Notes under the pieces: model-generated
The model's input: the letters and a program-made list of their open reading frames with translations, nothing else
What the model was told of the DNA's origin: nothing
The model's database searches: none
Part shown: positions 44,009 through 53,939 of the stretch, piece by piece
Layout of the letters: each line of letters opens with the position of its first letter
Position numbering within the stretch: position 1 is the stretch's first letter
DNA from: Emticicia sp. 21SJ11W-3
Lineage (GTDB): Bacteria; Bacteroidota; Bacteroidia; Cytophagales; Spirosomataceae
Direction of reading: 5' to 3'
Assembly (NCBI RefSeq): GCF_024138715.1
Contig: NZ_CP092074.1
Location: 1,364,001 to 1,428,000, forward strand
DNA length: 64,000 bases
Program-made: the position numbers and the translations under genes

Positions 44009-44191
44009 ATGGCAAAATCATCTGCTCCTCAACCGCTTCCAAGCTGGTTTATGTTAGTGCTTTTTATACTAATTATGACTATTCTTTGGGTTTTTGGCGA
44101 TTTGTTTGTCTTTATACTTGGGCTGTTGGTTGTGGGCATTACGTTTGCTAATGGTTATAACCGCTCTCATGCCGACGAAGGACATCACTGA
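44009..44191 (+). CDS. 60-residue membrane protein
   Basis: The short protein starts at ATG 44009. It has a Pro-rich N-terminus, two adjacent hydrophobic spans ('WFMLVLFILIMTILWVF', 'LFVFILGLLVVGITF') and a His-rich end ('HADEGHH'). A terminator follows 4 bases after the stop, supporting it as the 3' end of a real transcript. The function is unknown. Confidence 0.6.
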   Translation: MAKSSAPQPLPSWFMLVLFILIMTILWVFGDLFVFILGLLVVGITFANGYNRSHADEGHH

Positions 44192-44194
44192 TAC

Positions 44195-44219
44195 AAGGGC
44201 GGTTCATCCGCCTTTTTTT
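44195..44219 (+). terminator. Intrinsic terminator after the 60-residue gene
   Basis: GGCGG (44198-44202) pairs with CCGCC (44208-44212) across TTCAT, extended outward by one G-T and two A-T pairs, and is followed by a run of T to 44219. Confidence 0.82.
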
Positions 44220-44655
44220 ATGTCTTTTAGTTAATACGTTCTCAATCAGATTGGGCGAATGCGTAAATACATTATTTTGTTTGAAGCGCTATTTTAGAAT
44301 ACCAATCTGCATCTTCATTCATTCATTTATATAAGACCTCACAGGTACTTATCAAATAACGCTTCAGCTTGTTTATCTGTACGGGCAAAAAAACTGAAGT
44401 TGCTTATATGTACGGATAAAAAGAAGGCAAATAGCCCAAGTTGATGTATCATGGAATATCAGAATATAACCAAGGAGGGCATTAATACTTGTTCAACAGG
44501 TATGCAGATGTTTACTTTTAAATCAGCGGGCACTCAAATGCTTTGAATCCCCGACTCTTCACGACTGAGGCTTCCTAGAATAATCACCATTACGATAACT
44601 GGTACGTCAAAAGCAAATCGCAGTAGGATGTTCAAGCTTATCAGAGTTATTCATG
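44220..44655. other. Gene-poor 436-base stretch
   Basis: No full gene is visible. It contains an imperfect direct repeat of about 20 bases (TTATCTGTACGGGCAAAAA at 44373-44391 and a TTATATGTACGGATAAAAA copy at 44404-44422) and a short minus-strand frame described separately. The rest shows stop codons in all frames. Confidence 0.55.
44339..44452 (-). pseudogene. Possible relic of an exported hydrolase N-terminus
   Basis: This 37-codon minus-strand frame runs from an ATG at 44452 to TGA at 44339. It reads as a hydrophobic stretch ('LGLFAFFLSVHI') followed by 'ARTDKQAEALFDKYL' and then stops. That pattern, a signal peptide followed by a D-K-Q-A-x-x-L-F-x-K-Y segment, is the usual N-terminus of secreted serine hydrolases in Bacteroidota. 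It could be the remnant of such a gene or a chance match; no continuation is visible after the stop. Confidence 0.25.
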
Positions 44656-47600
44656 TTACTGTTTAGTTAAAATCAGTTTCCCCCACTTTTCAAGCACCGA
44701 TACCAAAAATTCAAGATTAATAGGTTTACTTATGTAGTCGTCCATGCCGGCTTTGATGCATTCATCGCGGCTTTCCTGAAGGGCGTTGGCTGTCATGGCA
44801 ATTATAACGGGTTGATGAACGGATTGCTCTCTTATGCGTCTGGTGGCGGTTAATCCATCCATACCCGGCATTTGGACATCCATCAGAATAAGGTCAAAGT
44901 GTTTGTTGGCTATGGCTTCGAGCGCTTCAATGCCATTTTCTGCAAGGTCAGCTTCATAGCCCAGTTTACTCAGAATTTTTAAGGCAAGTTTCTGGTTCAT
45001 GATGTAGTCTTCAGTCACCAGAATATTCATCGGATATTTTGTGGCAAAATCTGCCGACAACTTTTGTGAAGGTGCACCCTGTGTTTTTTCATTGCCGGCA
45101 GGAAAATCCTTAGACAAAATCTGATTATATATATTCCGGCAAAGCACATGAATTTTGGCGGGTTTTATCATAACCGAGCAAAATAAATCAGGATACTCTT
45201 TATAGAATGTGTCTGAAATAGAGCTCAGTAGCATGATTGGTATTTTGGGCGCTTTCTGTTTTATCTGAAGGGCAAGCTGTATGCCATCTGTATCTGGCAT
45301 TTGCATATCAGTAATAACAATATCGAAATTATCATGGCCATTTATCAGGCTTAAGGCTTCATGGGCAGAAGACGCAAGCGTAGGAAGCATGTGCCAATAC
45401 TCAAGCTGCGCCTTTAAAATGTTTAGGTTGGTCTGGTTATCGTCTACAATTAAAATCCTTTTACCTTTCAGTATATCCAGGTTAAGGGGCAAGGTTGATA
45501 TCTTCACTGTGCTTATTTCGGCTTTAATAGTAAAGGTAAATTGGGTGCCTTTGTCTATTTCGCTTTGCACTTGAATGGTGCCACCCATCAGGTTTATCAG
45601 TTTTTCGCTAATGGCCAGGCCAAGGCCGGTACCGCCATATTTTCTGGTAGTTGATGAGTCAACCTGCGAAAAGGCCTTAAATAGTCGGTCAACTTTGTCG
45701 GCAGGAATACCAATGCCGGTGTCTTTGATCTGAAAGCCTAGTTCAACCTGATTGTTCTGTTTATGAATCAGATACACTCGTAAAAATATTTCTCCCTGAT
45801 GCGTAAACTTAATGGCGTTGCCAATAATATTAAGCAGTATCTGCCTTAGCCTCAGATTGTCACCAATTAATTGTGTGGGCACATCCAGGTCAATCTGGTA
45901 CAGTAAATCAACATTAGATTTGGCAACCCGCTCGGCAAATATGTCAAGCACTTCTTCAATGCTGTGCCTTAAATCAAAGTCTTTGCATTCAAGCTCCATA
46001 TTGCCGGACTCAATCTTCGAGAAATCAAGGATGTCATTTATAACCGTTAACAGGCCATCGCCACAAATCTGAATTGTATCGGTATAGTTTCTTTGTTCTT
46101 CGTTCAGCTCTGTTTCATCCAGCAAAGATGCCATGCCAATAATGCCATTGAGAGGGGTTCTTATTTCATGGCTCATAGTGGCCAGAAAAGTACTTTTAGC
46201 AAGGTTAGCTTTTTCAGCTTCCTGTCTGGCTTTCAGTTCTTTTTCTGTTAATTTTTTCAGTTCGGCAGTTCTCATTTCCACCTGTTCTTCCAGAAAGGCA
46301 TTCTGTTTCTGAATGTGGTTAACCCTGTATTTATAACTTATGTATGCCACACCCGCAATAATCAGGGCAAGTAATCCCCTGAACCACCAGGTTTCCCAGA
46401 AGGGGGGGAGGACCCTGATAATGATAGAAGTGCCTTCTTCATTCCAGATGCCGTCGTTATTAGAGGCTTTTACTCTGAAAGTATAAGTGCCGGCGTCAAG
46501 ATTGGTATAAGTGGCCAGTCGTCTGTTTCCGATGTAATTCCAGTTATTGTCGAATCCCTCCAGTTTATAAGCATACTGGTTTTGCTCAGGTAAGATATAG
46601 TTTAAGGCAGAGAACTCAAAAGTAATTACCGATTGCTCATAGCTAAGTACAATTTTTTTGGCTTCGCTAATGGATTGTTTCAAAGGAGAACCGCTTTCCT
46701 TGCTTATGGGTACCGATTTGTTGAAAATCAGGAAATTGGTTATATGAACAGGCGGAATAAATGGGTTGTCTTTCAGGCTATCCGGGTAAAAAGTGTTAAG
46801 CCCGTCGGGGCCGCCAAAGAACATTTCGCCGTCGGCAGTCTGATAGGCCGAGCGCAGCTTAAACTCGTTGCCCTGCAGGCCATCTGATATTCCATAATGC
46901 CTGCGGTTTTTTGTGGCAGGATTAAACTTGGTGATTCCTCGGTTGGTACTAATCCATAAAACGCCATTTTTTTCTTTTAAGATGGCATTGACTGAGCCAT
47001 TAGACAGCCCGTCTTTTTCTCGGTATGTTTTAAATCTGCCTGTTTTTTTATCAAATAGGCTAAGTCCGTCTACGGTCCCAATCCAGATATGGTCTTTATC
47101 GGCCTCAACTATTGTATTTATATTGTTATTAGCTACGGTGGTTGTATCGGTGTTTTTGTGGGTATAATGCGTAAATGTTTTTGTTTTTAAATTAAATGCA
47201 TCAAGCCCGTTTTCAGTACCCACCCATAATGTACCCGTGTTGTCTTCATACAATGCTTTTACGTACTCGCTGGCAACGGTATTCCGGTTTTTGGGGTCAT
47301 GCTTATAATTGGTGAAAGTGTCTTTTTTGGGGTCATAGTAACTAAACCCCCCGGCAAGTGTACCAAGCCAGATACCTCCGTCCTTGGCTTTAATCATGCT
47401 GAAGACGCTTTCTGACGACAGGCTACCAGGGTTTTTAGGGTCTGGCATGTGGTGTTTAAATTTACCGGTTTTTTTATCCAGAATATCCAGGCCGCCCACG
47501 TACAAGCCAATGGCAAGCTGATTCTGATTTAATTCTAAAACAGATACAACGTGGTCGGAGTTAATACTGGCGGGGTTGCCGGACTGTTTTCTGTAAGTAG

Positions 47601-48786
47601 TAAATGTTTCATTTTCTTTGTTAAAATAACTTAGTCCGCCACCGTCGGTTCCCAGCCAAACATTACCCTTATTGTCGCCGGTAATGGCAAGCACACTATT
47701 TTGTTGTAGCCCTTTTTTGGCCGTACCTTGTCGGTAAAGCTTAAATTTTCTGTCAAATTTTGGAGAAAAATTAACTCCCCCTGAAAAAGTCCCTACCCAG
47801 ATGTTCCCCTGGTCGTCGGTGTACATACAGTAAACCGAGTTATTACTAATGGTTTTAGGGTCATCGGGCTGGTAGGTAAAGGTTTCAAATTCTTTTGTAC
47901 GAATATCCCAGATACTTATTCCCCGGTTTTCAGTACCAATCCAGATATTCCCTTTTTCGTCTTCCATAAAAGACATGATGTCGTTATGGGCAATGCCTTT
48001 CGGGTTTTTGGCATTATATTTAAAGTGTTCAAACGTTCGATATGTCAGGTTATACCGGGTAACACCATTCCCCAGTGTACCTATCCATAAGTTGTTTTTT
48101 GAGTCTTTAAAAATAGTTCTGACATGGTTGCCCGCAATGCTGTTAATATGCTTGGGGTCGTTAAAGAAATGCTCAAATCTGTGGGTTTCAGGGTTAAACC
48201 TGTCCAGTCCGTTACGAGTTGCCAGCCATAGCCAGCCATCCTTGTCTTCTTCGATTTTGTATATCAGGTCATCTGTCAGGCTGTTTTTATTGGCGGGGTC
48301 ATGTTTAAATTGTTTGTAGGTGCCGTCTGTAGCATTAATAAGAAATAGCCCGTCAGCGGTGCCGAGCCAGATTCTTTTTTTGCTGTCCTGAAAAATATCT
48401 TTTGAATTTACTCGTGTATTCTGATTGAAGAAATGTGAAAAATTCTCTTTTTTGCGGTTGAATCTATCAAGACCTGCCGAGGTGGCCACCCAGATTGTTC
48501 CTTGGTGGTCTTCCAGGAGGTCAAAGAGATAATTATCATTGAGGCTGAGGCTGTCTTCAGACGAATGCTTGTAAACGATGAAGCGGTAGCCGTCATATTT
48601 GTTCAGACCTTCGTCTGTGGCAAACCACATGAAACCCTTTTTATCTTTTAGTATTGCGCTGATATGGCCCTGCGACAGGCCCTCATCAGTAGATATATGC
48701 TTAAATGATGGTTTACGAATTTGCCCGGTACCAGTTAAAGATTTTATCACAAGGAAGCAGCAAAACCACAAGAAATTACATTTCAT
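44656..48786 (-). CDS. One-protein hybrid two-component sensor (Reg_prop propeller, HK, two receivers)
   Basis: The 1376-residue protein has a signal peptide, then about 650 residues of Reg_prop/two-component propeller repeats (recurring 'GLNRF', 'W.GT..GL..F' units), then a Y_Y_Y domain, and a membrane helix near 797-819. The kinase has its phospho-His near residue 870 ('[11 protein letters not shown]') and an HATPase with N-box near 990 and G-box '[10 protein letters not shown]' near 1052. Two receiver domains follow: Asp in 'TDMQMPD' near 1163 and Asp in 'LMDVQMPG' near 1302. Unlike classic Bacteroidota HTCS proteins it has no AraC DNA-binding end, so its output must go through another protein. 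It senses a periplasmic signal that cannot be read here. Confidence 0.93.
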   Translation of the reverse strand: MKCNFLWFCCFLVIKSLTGTGQIRKPSFKHISTDEGLSQGHISAILKDKKGFMWFATDEGLNKYDGYRFIVYKHSSEDSLSLNDNYLFDLLEDHQGTIWVATSAGLDRFNRKKENFSHFFNQNTRVNSKDIFQDSKKRIWLGTADGLFLINATDGTYKQFKHDPANKNSLTDDLIYKIEEDKDGWLWLATRNGLDRFNPETHRFEHFFNDPKHINSIAGNHVRTIFKDSKNNLWIGTLGNGVTRYNLTYRTFEHFKYNAKNPKGIAHNDIMSFMEDEKGNIWIGTENRGISIWDIRTKEFETFTYQPDDPKTISNNSVYCMYTDDQGNIWVGTFSGGVNFSPKFDRKFKLYRQGTAKKGLQQNSVLAITGDNKGNVWLGTDGGGLSYFNKENETFTTYRKQSGNPASINSDHVVSVLELNQNQLAIGLYVGGLDILDKKTGKFKHHMPDPKNPGSLSSESVFSMIKAKDGGIWLGTLAGGFSYYDPKKDTFTNYKHDPKNRNTVASEYVKALYEDNTGTLWVGTENGLDAFNLKTKTFTHYTHKNTDTTTVANNNINTIVEADKDHIWIGTVDGLSLFDKKTGRFKTYREKDGLSNGSVNAILKEKNGVLWISTNRGITKFNPATKNRRHYGISDGLQGNEFKLRSAYQTADGEMFFGGPDGLNTFYPDSLKDNPFIPPVHITNFLIFNKSVPISKESGSPLKQSISEAKKIVLSYEQSVITFEFSALNYILPEQNQYAYKLEGFDNNWNYIGNRRLATYTNLDAGTYTFRVKASNNDGIWNEEGTSIIIRVLPPFWETWWFRGLLALIIAGVAYISYKYRVNHIQKQNAFLEEQVEMRTAELKKLTEKELKARQEAEKANLAKSTFLATMSHEIRTPLNGIIGMASLLDETELNEEQRNYTDTIQICGDGLLTVINDILDFSKIESGNMELECKDFDLRHSIEEVLDIFAERVAKSNVDLLYQIDLDVPTQLIGDNLRLRQILLNIIGNAIKFTHQGEIFLRVYLIHKQNNQVELGFQIKDTGIGIPADKVDRLFKAFSQVDSSTTRKYGGTGLGLAISEKLINLMGGTIQVQSEIDKGTQFTFTIKAEISTVKISTLPLNLDILKGKRILIVDDNQTNLNILKAQLEYWHMLPTLASSAHEALSLINGHDNFDIVITDMQMPDTDGIQLALQIKQKAPKIPIMLLSSISDTFYKEYPDLFCSVMIKPAKIHVLCRNIYNQILSKDFPAGNEKTQGAPSQKLSADFATKYPMNILVTEDYIMNQKLALKILSKLGYEADLAENGIEALEAIANKHFDLILMDVQMPGMDGLTATRRIREQSVHQPVIIAMTANALQESRDECIKAGMDDYISKPINLEFLVSVLEKWGKLILTKQ

Positions 48787-49072
48787 AAATTATTAATTAG
48801 AACTTAATCTGTTGCTTCTAGGGTACAGCAAAGTCGGGAGATATATCAGGGAAACAAAACAAGGTAGAAAATTAAGAAATAAAAAAATATATTGTATTTT
48901 TTATAGAATAAAATAAACGAAATAATGCGATTTGAAGTAAGCGGCTACGTTTTGCCAAATTTTTGATTGCATAACCCATTGGCAGATTATTAAAATTTGT
49001 GAGGAGTTATAGCATTCAGAAAATTAAATAGTTTGCCTGTTATACCAATAAAAAATAAACCCGGATATTGTT

Positions 49073-49516
49073 ATGGAATTGGTGCCTATAAGAGAGTACA
49101 TGTATGAAAATGAAGAATTTAAAATAGATGACGAATGCACAGAAATTGTTGAAATGAGCGTTGAGTTTTATGAGAAAGTTGGGTACCACCCACCCTGGAT
49201 ATGCTATTTTGTTATGGAAGACGGAAATATAATAGGGAGCGCCGCCATTAAAGGCAAGCCAATTAATGGCACAATTGAAATTGCTTATGGTACCATGGAT
49301 GGGTACCGGAACAGGGGGGTAGGAACCGAAATTTGCAGATTACTGGTTGAGTTGTCAACAAGAACAGATGCATCTGTGAAAATTACAGCCAGAACTTTAC
49401 CTGAAAATAAATTCTCCTGCCGGGTACTTGAACGCAATAACTTTTTGTGTATTGATGTAGCGAATGACCCTGAAGACGGAGATGTGCTTGAATGGATGCA
49501 CCGCGACTCACTATAA
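49073..49516 (+). CDS. GNAT family N-acetyltransferase
   Basis: The 147-residue protein has the acetyl-CoA binding pattern R-N-R-G-V-G-T-E after strand 4 ('GTMDGYRNRGVGTEIC') and a C-terminal 'RVLERNNFLC' segment, both typical of GNAT enzymes. The substrate is unknown. It is transcribed alone, 286 bases from the divergent sensor kinase gene. Confidence 0.82.
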   Translation: MELVPIREYMYENEEFKIDDECTEIVEMSVEFYEKVGYHPPWICYFVMEDGNIIGSAAIKGKPINGTIEIAYGTMDGYRNRGVGTEICRLLVELSTRTDASVKITARTLPENKFSCRVLERNNFLCIDVANDPEDGDVLEWMHRDSL

Positions 49517-49637
49517 ATGGCATACGCGCTCATATTTAGAGTTGTTAAAATGATTGAAAAATCCTTTTTTTAGTGTGGGTTATCCTAACAGAGCAGGATG
49601 AGGCATGGCTAATTTTGTGCTTCATTAAAATCTTTTT

Positions 49638-50081
49638 ATGTATACCTACACTGTATTTTTTCATTCTTTTTTCCGCTGGTTGGTTTTAATCAGTCTTCTA
49701 ATGGCTATTGGCAGTAGTATTCATGGGCTTATAACGGCACGCAGCTATAGTAAAACAGATAAGTTTTTACGCATTGCGGTTAATACTATTTGCCATACAC
49801 AGTTAATAATCGGATTAGTGCTTTACTTTGCGCTTAGCCCAATAACTGGTTTTTTTATAAAAAATGGTGCTGGCGGCAATGGCGAAATCCGTTTCTTTGG
49901 TATGTATCATCTGGCAATGATGCTTAGCTCAATAGTAGTAGCAACTATAGGCAGTGCGTTGTCAAAGAGAGCGGTTTCAGACAGCCAGAAGTTTAAAACC
50001 ATTGCCATTTGGTTTTCATTTGCCTTGATTCTTATTCTGTCGGCTATTCCGTGGTTCAGGCCACTGTTCAGAAACCTTTAA
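49638..50081 (+). CDS. Four-helix membrane protein, possible haem-binding
   Basis: The 147-residue protein has four membrane segments with His residues at similar depths (near residues 9, 29, 53 and 91), as in small cytochrome b-like membrane proteins, but haem binding is only inferred. A -7 box TAATTTTG lies at 49610-49617. It is followed at 11 bases by a DUF3817 gene and then by an AraC-type regulator gene, probably one operon. Confidence 0.7.
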   Translation: MYTYTVFFHSFFRWLVLISLLMAIGSSIHGLITARSYSKTDKFLRIAVNTICHTQLIIGLVLYFALSPITGFFIKNGAGGNGEIRFFGMYHLAMMLSSIVVATIGSALSKRAVSDSQKFKTIAIWFSFALILILSAIPWFRPLFRNL

Positions 50082-50092
50082 ATTGATTACTA

Positions 50093-50392
50093 ATGTTTAA
50101 ATTTTTTAAAACATCTTTGGGCAGGTTAAGAGTACTGGCATTTATTGAAGGGGTGTCTTTTCTAGTGATATTGTTTATCACCATGCCTTTGAAATACCTA
50201 TTACAAAATCCTGAACCCAACCGGGTCTTTGGCATGGCGCATGGCGTTTTGTTTATACTATATGTACTTGCGGTTGTTCAGATAAAAATAGAACAAAACT
50301 GGAGCCTCAGTAAAATGGGGCTTGCTTTGCTGGCTTCGGTTATCCCATTTGGTACTTTCTGGGCCGATAAAAAACTATTTCAGAATAATTAA
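50093..50392 (+). CDS. DUF3817 membrane protein
   Basis: The 99-residue protein has three membrane spans and the DUF3817 marks 'LRVLAFIEGVSFLVILF', 'KYLLQNPEPNRVFGMAHG' and 'IPFGTFWADKKL'. The function is unknown. It lies between the four-helix membrane gene (11 bases) and the AraC regulator gene (21 bases), which suggests an operon. Confidence 0.85.
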   Translation: MFKFFKTSLGRLRVLAFIEGVSFLVILFITMPLKYLLQNPEPNRVFGMAHGVLFILYVLAVVQIKIEQNWSLSKMGLALLASVIPFGTFWADKKLFQNN

Positions 50393-50413
50393 AAACAATT
50401 AAACCATAGCAAA

Positions 50414-51343
50414 TTGGCCTTAAACCGTCAGATAAAGTCTTTCAGCGCCGAGCTTTACAATAGAAACTTCATGATGAATAATGAGCAACTGGGGTCAATG
50501 CTAATGGCAGGCTCTGAGAAGTTCTTTATTGTGCGTGTGGAAGAACTTATAAGGCTAATGAGGCTTCCGGTTCCTCCCGGCAGGGTGGAGAACCACACCT
50601 TCATATATCTGACGGAAGGGGAGGCAGTTATGCGTATTGGAAGCGAGACTTATAAAATTGTAAAAGACCAGTGCCTGATAGTAGCCGCAGGACAGGTTTT
50701 TTCATTTGATAAAATAGATATTAACCAGGGGTATCTGGTTAATTTTAATCAAGACATCTTTGCAGGCAGTGTCTATAAAAGTGCGTCGCTCCGTGAATTT
50801 GAGTTTCTTACGGTATGGAGCAATCCGAAAATAAGCCTGAATGCTGAAACTTCCGTTTTTGTAAACAATTTACTGGGCAGGCTTCTTAAGGGGTACCAGA
50901 AAGACGGGCTACAGAACAGAAGCATCATTCAGGCATACCTGCTTGCTTTATTGCAAGAGTTAAAAACCGAATATGGCATTAATAATCAGGAGCCACAAAC
51001 AAAAGCCCGGCTAATAGCCAACCAATTCAGAGAATTGCTTTTTACACACCTGAAAAACAAGCATCTGGTAAGCGAGTATGCTGAGTTATTAAACATAACG
51101 GCCAATCACCTCAATAAATCAGTAAAAATGGCAACAGGTAAAACTCCTACCCGATGGATAGATGAGGCCATTGTACTGGAAGCAAAAGTGCTTTTATACC
51201 AGAGTAGTCTTTCAATCAGTGAGATTGCCGCCGAGGTCGGGTTGCTTGATCAGTCTTATTTCAGCAGGGTTTTTAAGAAATATGAAGGTATAACGCCTCT
51301 TCAGTTCAGAAAAACAATAGAGCGCCCGGATAGAAGTAGTTAG
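50414..51343 (+). CDS. AraC family transcription regulator
   Basis: The 309-residue protein starts at TTG 50414; an ATG at 50471 is a possible alternative start that would remove 19 residues. Residues 1-180 form a cupin-like ligand-binding domain ('LTEGEAVMRIGSETYKIV'). The C-terminal 100 residues carry two helix-turn-helix motifs ('YAELLNITANHLNKSVK', 'ISEIAAEVGLLDQSYFSRVFKKY'). It is last in the probable operon with the two membrane genes, so it may regulate them; the ligand is unknown. Confidence 0.88.
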   Translation: MALNRQIKSFSAELYNRNFMMNNEQLGSMLMAGSEKFFIVRVEELIRLMRLPVPPGRVENHTFIYLTEGEAVMRIGSETYKIVKDQCLIVAAGQVFSFDKIDINQGYLVNFNQDIFAGSVYKSASLREFEFLTVWSNPKISLNAETSVFVNNLLGRLLKGYQKDGLQNRSIIQAYLLALLQELKTEYGINNQEPQTKARLIANQFRELLFTHLKNKHLVSEYAELLNITANHLNKSVKMATGKTPTRWIDEAIVLEAKVLLYQSSLSISEIAAEVGLLDQSYFSRVFKKYEGITPLQFRKTIERPDRSS

Positions 51344-51366
51344 TGAGACAAAATTATTATTAATAA

Positions 51367-51576
51367 TTAATATTCTGCATTATCGTCATAACCGATTGAC
51401 GCGAAGAATTCAATTACTTTATCAGTATGTTCGCCCAGGTCTTTTCTGCCTTTTACAAAGTGTTGTAGCAATAAGTCGGGCAATTCAAGTTTTTCTTCTA
51501 TTCCGCTCAATGAGAAGGTAGGCTCGTCTTTTTGTTGTTTAGTTAAGAAAGCTCTGAAATTATTAATGTTGGGCAT
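51367..51576 (-). CDS. Small acidic protein of unknown function
   Basis: The 69-residue protein begins 'MPNINNFRAFLTKQQ', is hydrophilic and helical throughout, and ends 'SIGYDDNAEY'. No family is recognised. It lies between the convergent AraC gene and a methyltransferase gene on the same strand 104 bases upstream. Confidence 0.55.
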   Translation of the reverse strand: MPNINNFRAFLTKQQKDEPTFSLSGIEEKLELPDLLLQHFVKGRKDLGEHTDKVIEFFASIGYDDNAEY

Positions 51577-51680
51577 TTTTGTCTATAACTTTTAATATGA
51601 TGCTCCCAAATATAAGACAATCAATTGAACAAAATTAAAAATGCTTTATTTATTAATTTTTCTTTAAATAGGTGCAGTTG

Positions 51681-52502
51681 TCAGGGTTTCCGGGCTGTCA
51701 GCATCATGTGCGGGCTCAATGCCAACAATGAGCGGTCATTTTCTGTTATTTTCAACAATTCCATCAATGCATTTTTTTTTGCCGGGTCAGCTCTGTTTTC
51801 AAAGTATTTTTTATCAAGCCAGACAATGCCTTCCACTGCGTGTATGTCAATCATTTCAAGGCCGGAGTCTCTAAATTCCTGCATCAGTTGGTCCGGGCGA
51901 TGATAGAATGCCTCCGCTAAAGAACCAGGCATGCTTTCAGGTGGGGTGTGTATCCCTGACAGTAATTCCTGCCTGCACATATCCATAAATCCGGGTTCGT
52001 GCATAAAACCATTCAATAGGCCTGCAATGGTAGATGCCGCATAATTAATGGCAAAGCCCAGTATTATACCGTTTTTTTTCAAAACCCTTCCGGCTTCCAC
52101 AATAGCAGCTATCCGGTCTTCTCGTTTCTGTAAATGATACAACGGTCCGTGTAGAATAACCACATCGGCAAACTCATTGGCAAATGGCAATTTTCTTGCT
52201 TCGCCCAGATACGCTTTAAAAGGCTTTTTGAGGCTGGCTGCCTTTTTATTTGCCTGCTTGATGTGCTTCGGCACCGGGTCTATCAGATGCACCTGGTAGC
52301 CAAGACCTGCGAGCCATTCAGAGTAGGCCCCCGGCCCTCCGCCTACATCAACTATGGTGCCTGCATTCGGTATATAACGTTTTAGCAGTTCTTTGTTGCG
52401 TTCAAACTCCAGAGGCCCCAGACCTAATTGAAGGCGGGCTTCTTCTGATGTTTGGGTATAGAAATGCTCAATTTCAGAGCTGATTAATCTGTCGGTACTC
52501 AT
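51681..52502 (-). CDS. Class I SAM-dependent methyltransferase
   Basis: The 273-residue protein has motif I 'VDVGGGPGAYSEWL', the acidic end of strand 2 ('HLIDP'), 'ADVVILHGPLYHL' at strand 4 and 'AGRVLKKNGIILGF' at strand 5. This is the common class I methyltransferase fold. The substrate is unknown. A -7-like TATTTTTG lies upstream on the minus strand (52552-52559). Confidence 0.88.
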   Translation of the reverse strand: MSTDRLISSEIEHFYTQTSEEARLQLGLGPLEFERNKELLKRYIPNAGTIVDVGGGPGAYSEWLAGLGYQVHLIDPVPKHIKQANKKAASLKKPFKAYLGEARKLPFANEFADVVILHGPLYHLQKREDRIAAIVEAGRVLKKNGIILGFAINYAASTIAGLLNGFMHEPGFMDMCRQELLSGIHTPPESMPGSLAEAFYHRPDQLMQEFRDSGLEMIDIHAVEGIVWLDKKYFENRADPAKKNALMELLKITENDRSLLALSPHMMLTARKP

Positions 52503-52661
52503 CGCCAGTACTACTATTACTTCTTTAAGGAATGTTTTTTTAGTTTGGGCGCAAAAATATGAAATATCAGCAAGAAATTTTATTGATAGTTAATATTGCG
52601 TATACGGGTGGTATGTTATTTTTTACTACTTTTATAAAAAGTAAATAAACGAATAATCGTC

Positions 52662-53495
52662 ATGAAAAAAATAGTAGTAGCAACAGATTTTCAGAGCAGC
52701 TCAGAAGATGCCTTTGCCTATGCAACTTATCTGGCAGAGCAGTTTGAAGCTGAATTGGCTCTGGTGCACGTGTATTTTCCTATCGTGTCTACCGACCCAA
52801 ACATGCCTTATGATAGCATAGCTCCGGTATCGTTGCAGGAGGAAATGATGCAAATCTATGAAACCCGATTGGCTGAAACGCTGGCCTCAATACCGAACAA
52901 AACCTTAAAAACTTCAAGTAAGTTGATAATTGGTAGTGTTTCTTCAGGTGTTTCCGGTTATGCTGATGAAGTAGGGGCCGACCTTATTGTGGTTGGCAGA
53001 AATCATGAAAGTTCTTTCTTTGAAAGAATCATCGGAAGCAGTGCCTCAGACATAGTAAAAAATACGAGTATCCCGGTTTTGATTGTTCCGGCAGCCAGCC
53101 ATAAGCCTTCCGTTAAAAGCATTATTTACGGAACCGAGCTTGAGAGTGATGAAAAAGAAGTGCTGGCTAAGGTTTTTGCTTTTGCTAACCAACTAAAAGC
53201 GAAAGTAACGCTCACTAAAATCAATGTTGCTTTTGAGCCTGATATTCAGGATGATAAACAAATGCTGGCTGATATTAAGGAGAGTTTTGCTGATCAGCAT
53301 TTCTCGTACGAAATCGTAGATGCTTCTTTAGTAAGCGAAGGCCTTCTGCACGCGGCACATAAAACCGATGCTGATTTGCTGGTTATAGCAAGGCACCATC
53401 ATAACTTTTTATCTCAGTTAGTGAATCCGAGTAAATCAAAAGTAATTATCGGTAAAACAGACATACCATTGCTGGTATATGACCTGGAAGCATAA
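52662..53495 (+). CDS. Universal stress protein, two Usp domains
   Basis: The 277-residue protein is a tandem of two UspA domains. The first has 'KIVVATDFQSSSEDAFAYA' and the ATP-loop 'GRNHESSFFERIIGSSASDIV'; the second has a weaker 'ARHHHNFLSQLVNPSKSKVI'. It is cytoplasmic and probably adenine-nucleotide-binding in the first domain, with a role in stress adaptation. It ends at a strong bidirectional terminator. Confidence 0.92.
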   Translation: MKKIVVATDFQSSSEDAFAYATYLAEQFEAELALVHVYFPIVSTDPNMPYDSIAPVSLQEEMMQIYETRLAETLASIPNKTLKTSSKLIIGSVSSGVSGYADEVGADLIVVGRNHESSFFERIIGSSASDIVKNTSIPVLIVPAASHKPSVKSIIYGTELESDEKEVLAKVFAFANQLKAKVTLTKINVAFEPDIQDDKQMLADIKESFADQHFSYEIVDASLVSEGLLHAAHKTDADLLVIARHHHNFLSQLVNPSKSKVIIGKTDIPLLVYDLEA

Positions 53496-53506
53496 GCAAA
53501 TATATT

Positions 53507-53547
53507 ACAGCAAAAAAGCTACACTTACGGTGTAGCTTTTTTGCTGT
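53507..53547. terminator. 18-bp perfect bidirectional terminator
   Basis: An 18-base stem (53507-53524 with 53530-53547) around TTACG contains AAAAAA on one side and TTTTTT on the other. It serves the Usp gene on the plus strand and the tRNA gene on the minus strand, which converge here. It is the longest perfect stem I found in the window. Confidence 0.92.
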
Positions 53548-53551
53548 TGTG

Positions 53552-53625
53552 TGGGCCCACCTGGGATCGAACCAGGCACCTACTGATTATGAGTCAGTTG
53601 CTCTAACCGAATGAGCTATAGGCCC
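53552..53625 (-). tRNA. tRNA with anticodon CAT (Met or Ile2)
   Basis: Read on the minus strand, the gene folds fully. The acceptor arm is GGGCCTA/TGGGCCC with discriminator A, the anticodon arm is ACTGA/TCAGT with loop CTCATAA, and the T arm is CCTGG/CCAGG with TTCGATC. The CCA end is not encoded. A CAT anticodon allows elongator Met, initiator or lysidine-modified Ile. The acceptor starts with a G-C pair, so the initiator is unlikely; Met versus Ile2 cannot be settled by eye. Confidence 0.96.
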
Positions 53626-53649
53626 TAAAACCGTTGTGGTTTTGTGGTG

Positions 53650-53680
53650 CAAAAGTAAGCATTAAGAAACAAACTTCAAA
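53650..53680 (-). promoter_or_regulatory. Promoter of the tRNA gene
   Basis: On the minus strand TTTG (53677-53680), a 19-base spacer and TACTTTTG (53650-53657) match the Bacteroidota consensus exactly. Transcription would begin about 18-20 bases before the tRNA 5' end at 53625. Confidence 0.65.
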
Positions 53681-53712
53681 AAAAAATCTGTAAAGTTCAT
53701 AAATGCTTTCTC

Positions 53713-53934
53713 TCATTCAAGTATCTGACAGTAATATCCATTAGTTGTAATAAGGCTGATAATCCGCTCGTTAGAAATCCCTTCTCCTTCAATTCTCAGT
53801 ATTTTGTCGCAGTCTTCCAAATCAAAATTAATTTTAAAATACGGAAAATGTTTCGACAAAATCTCGAAAATCGCCCTTGCCTGTGTTTTTTCCTTAATAT
53901 TTGTTTTAAAAACCTCAACCATTGCTTTTGCCAT
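53713..53934 (-). CDS. Small conserved alpha/beta protein of unknown function
   Basis: The 73-residue protein ('MAKAMVEVFKTNIKEKTQA', 'INFDLEDCDKILRIEGE') looks like a small beta-alpha-beta-beta domain of the heavy-metal-associated type, but lacks the C-x-x-C metal site. The same short protein is common in Bacteroidota. It follows the SRPBCC gene after 5 bases on the same strand, so they are probably co-transcribed. M5 is an alternative start. Confidence 0.62.
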   Translation of the reverse strand: MAKAMVEVFKTNIKEKTQARAIFEILSKHFPYFKINFDLEDCDKILRIEGEGISNERIISLITTNGYYCQILE

Positions 53935-53939
53935 TACGT

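Noticed and set aside
44373-44422. Two short direct repeats as a CRISPR remnant
   Set aside because: There are only two imperfect copies about 31 bases apart, with no cas genes and no regular array.
46900-48700. Apparent repeats in the sensor gene as DNA repeats
   Set aside because: They are degenerate protein-level Reg_prop propeller units, not repeated DNA.
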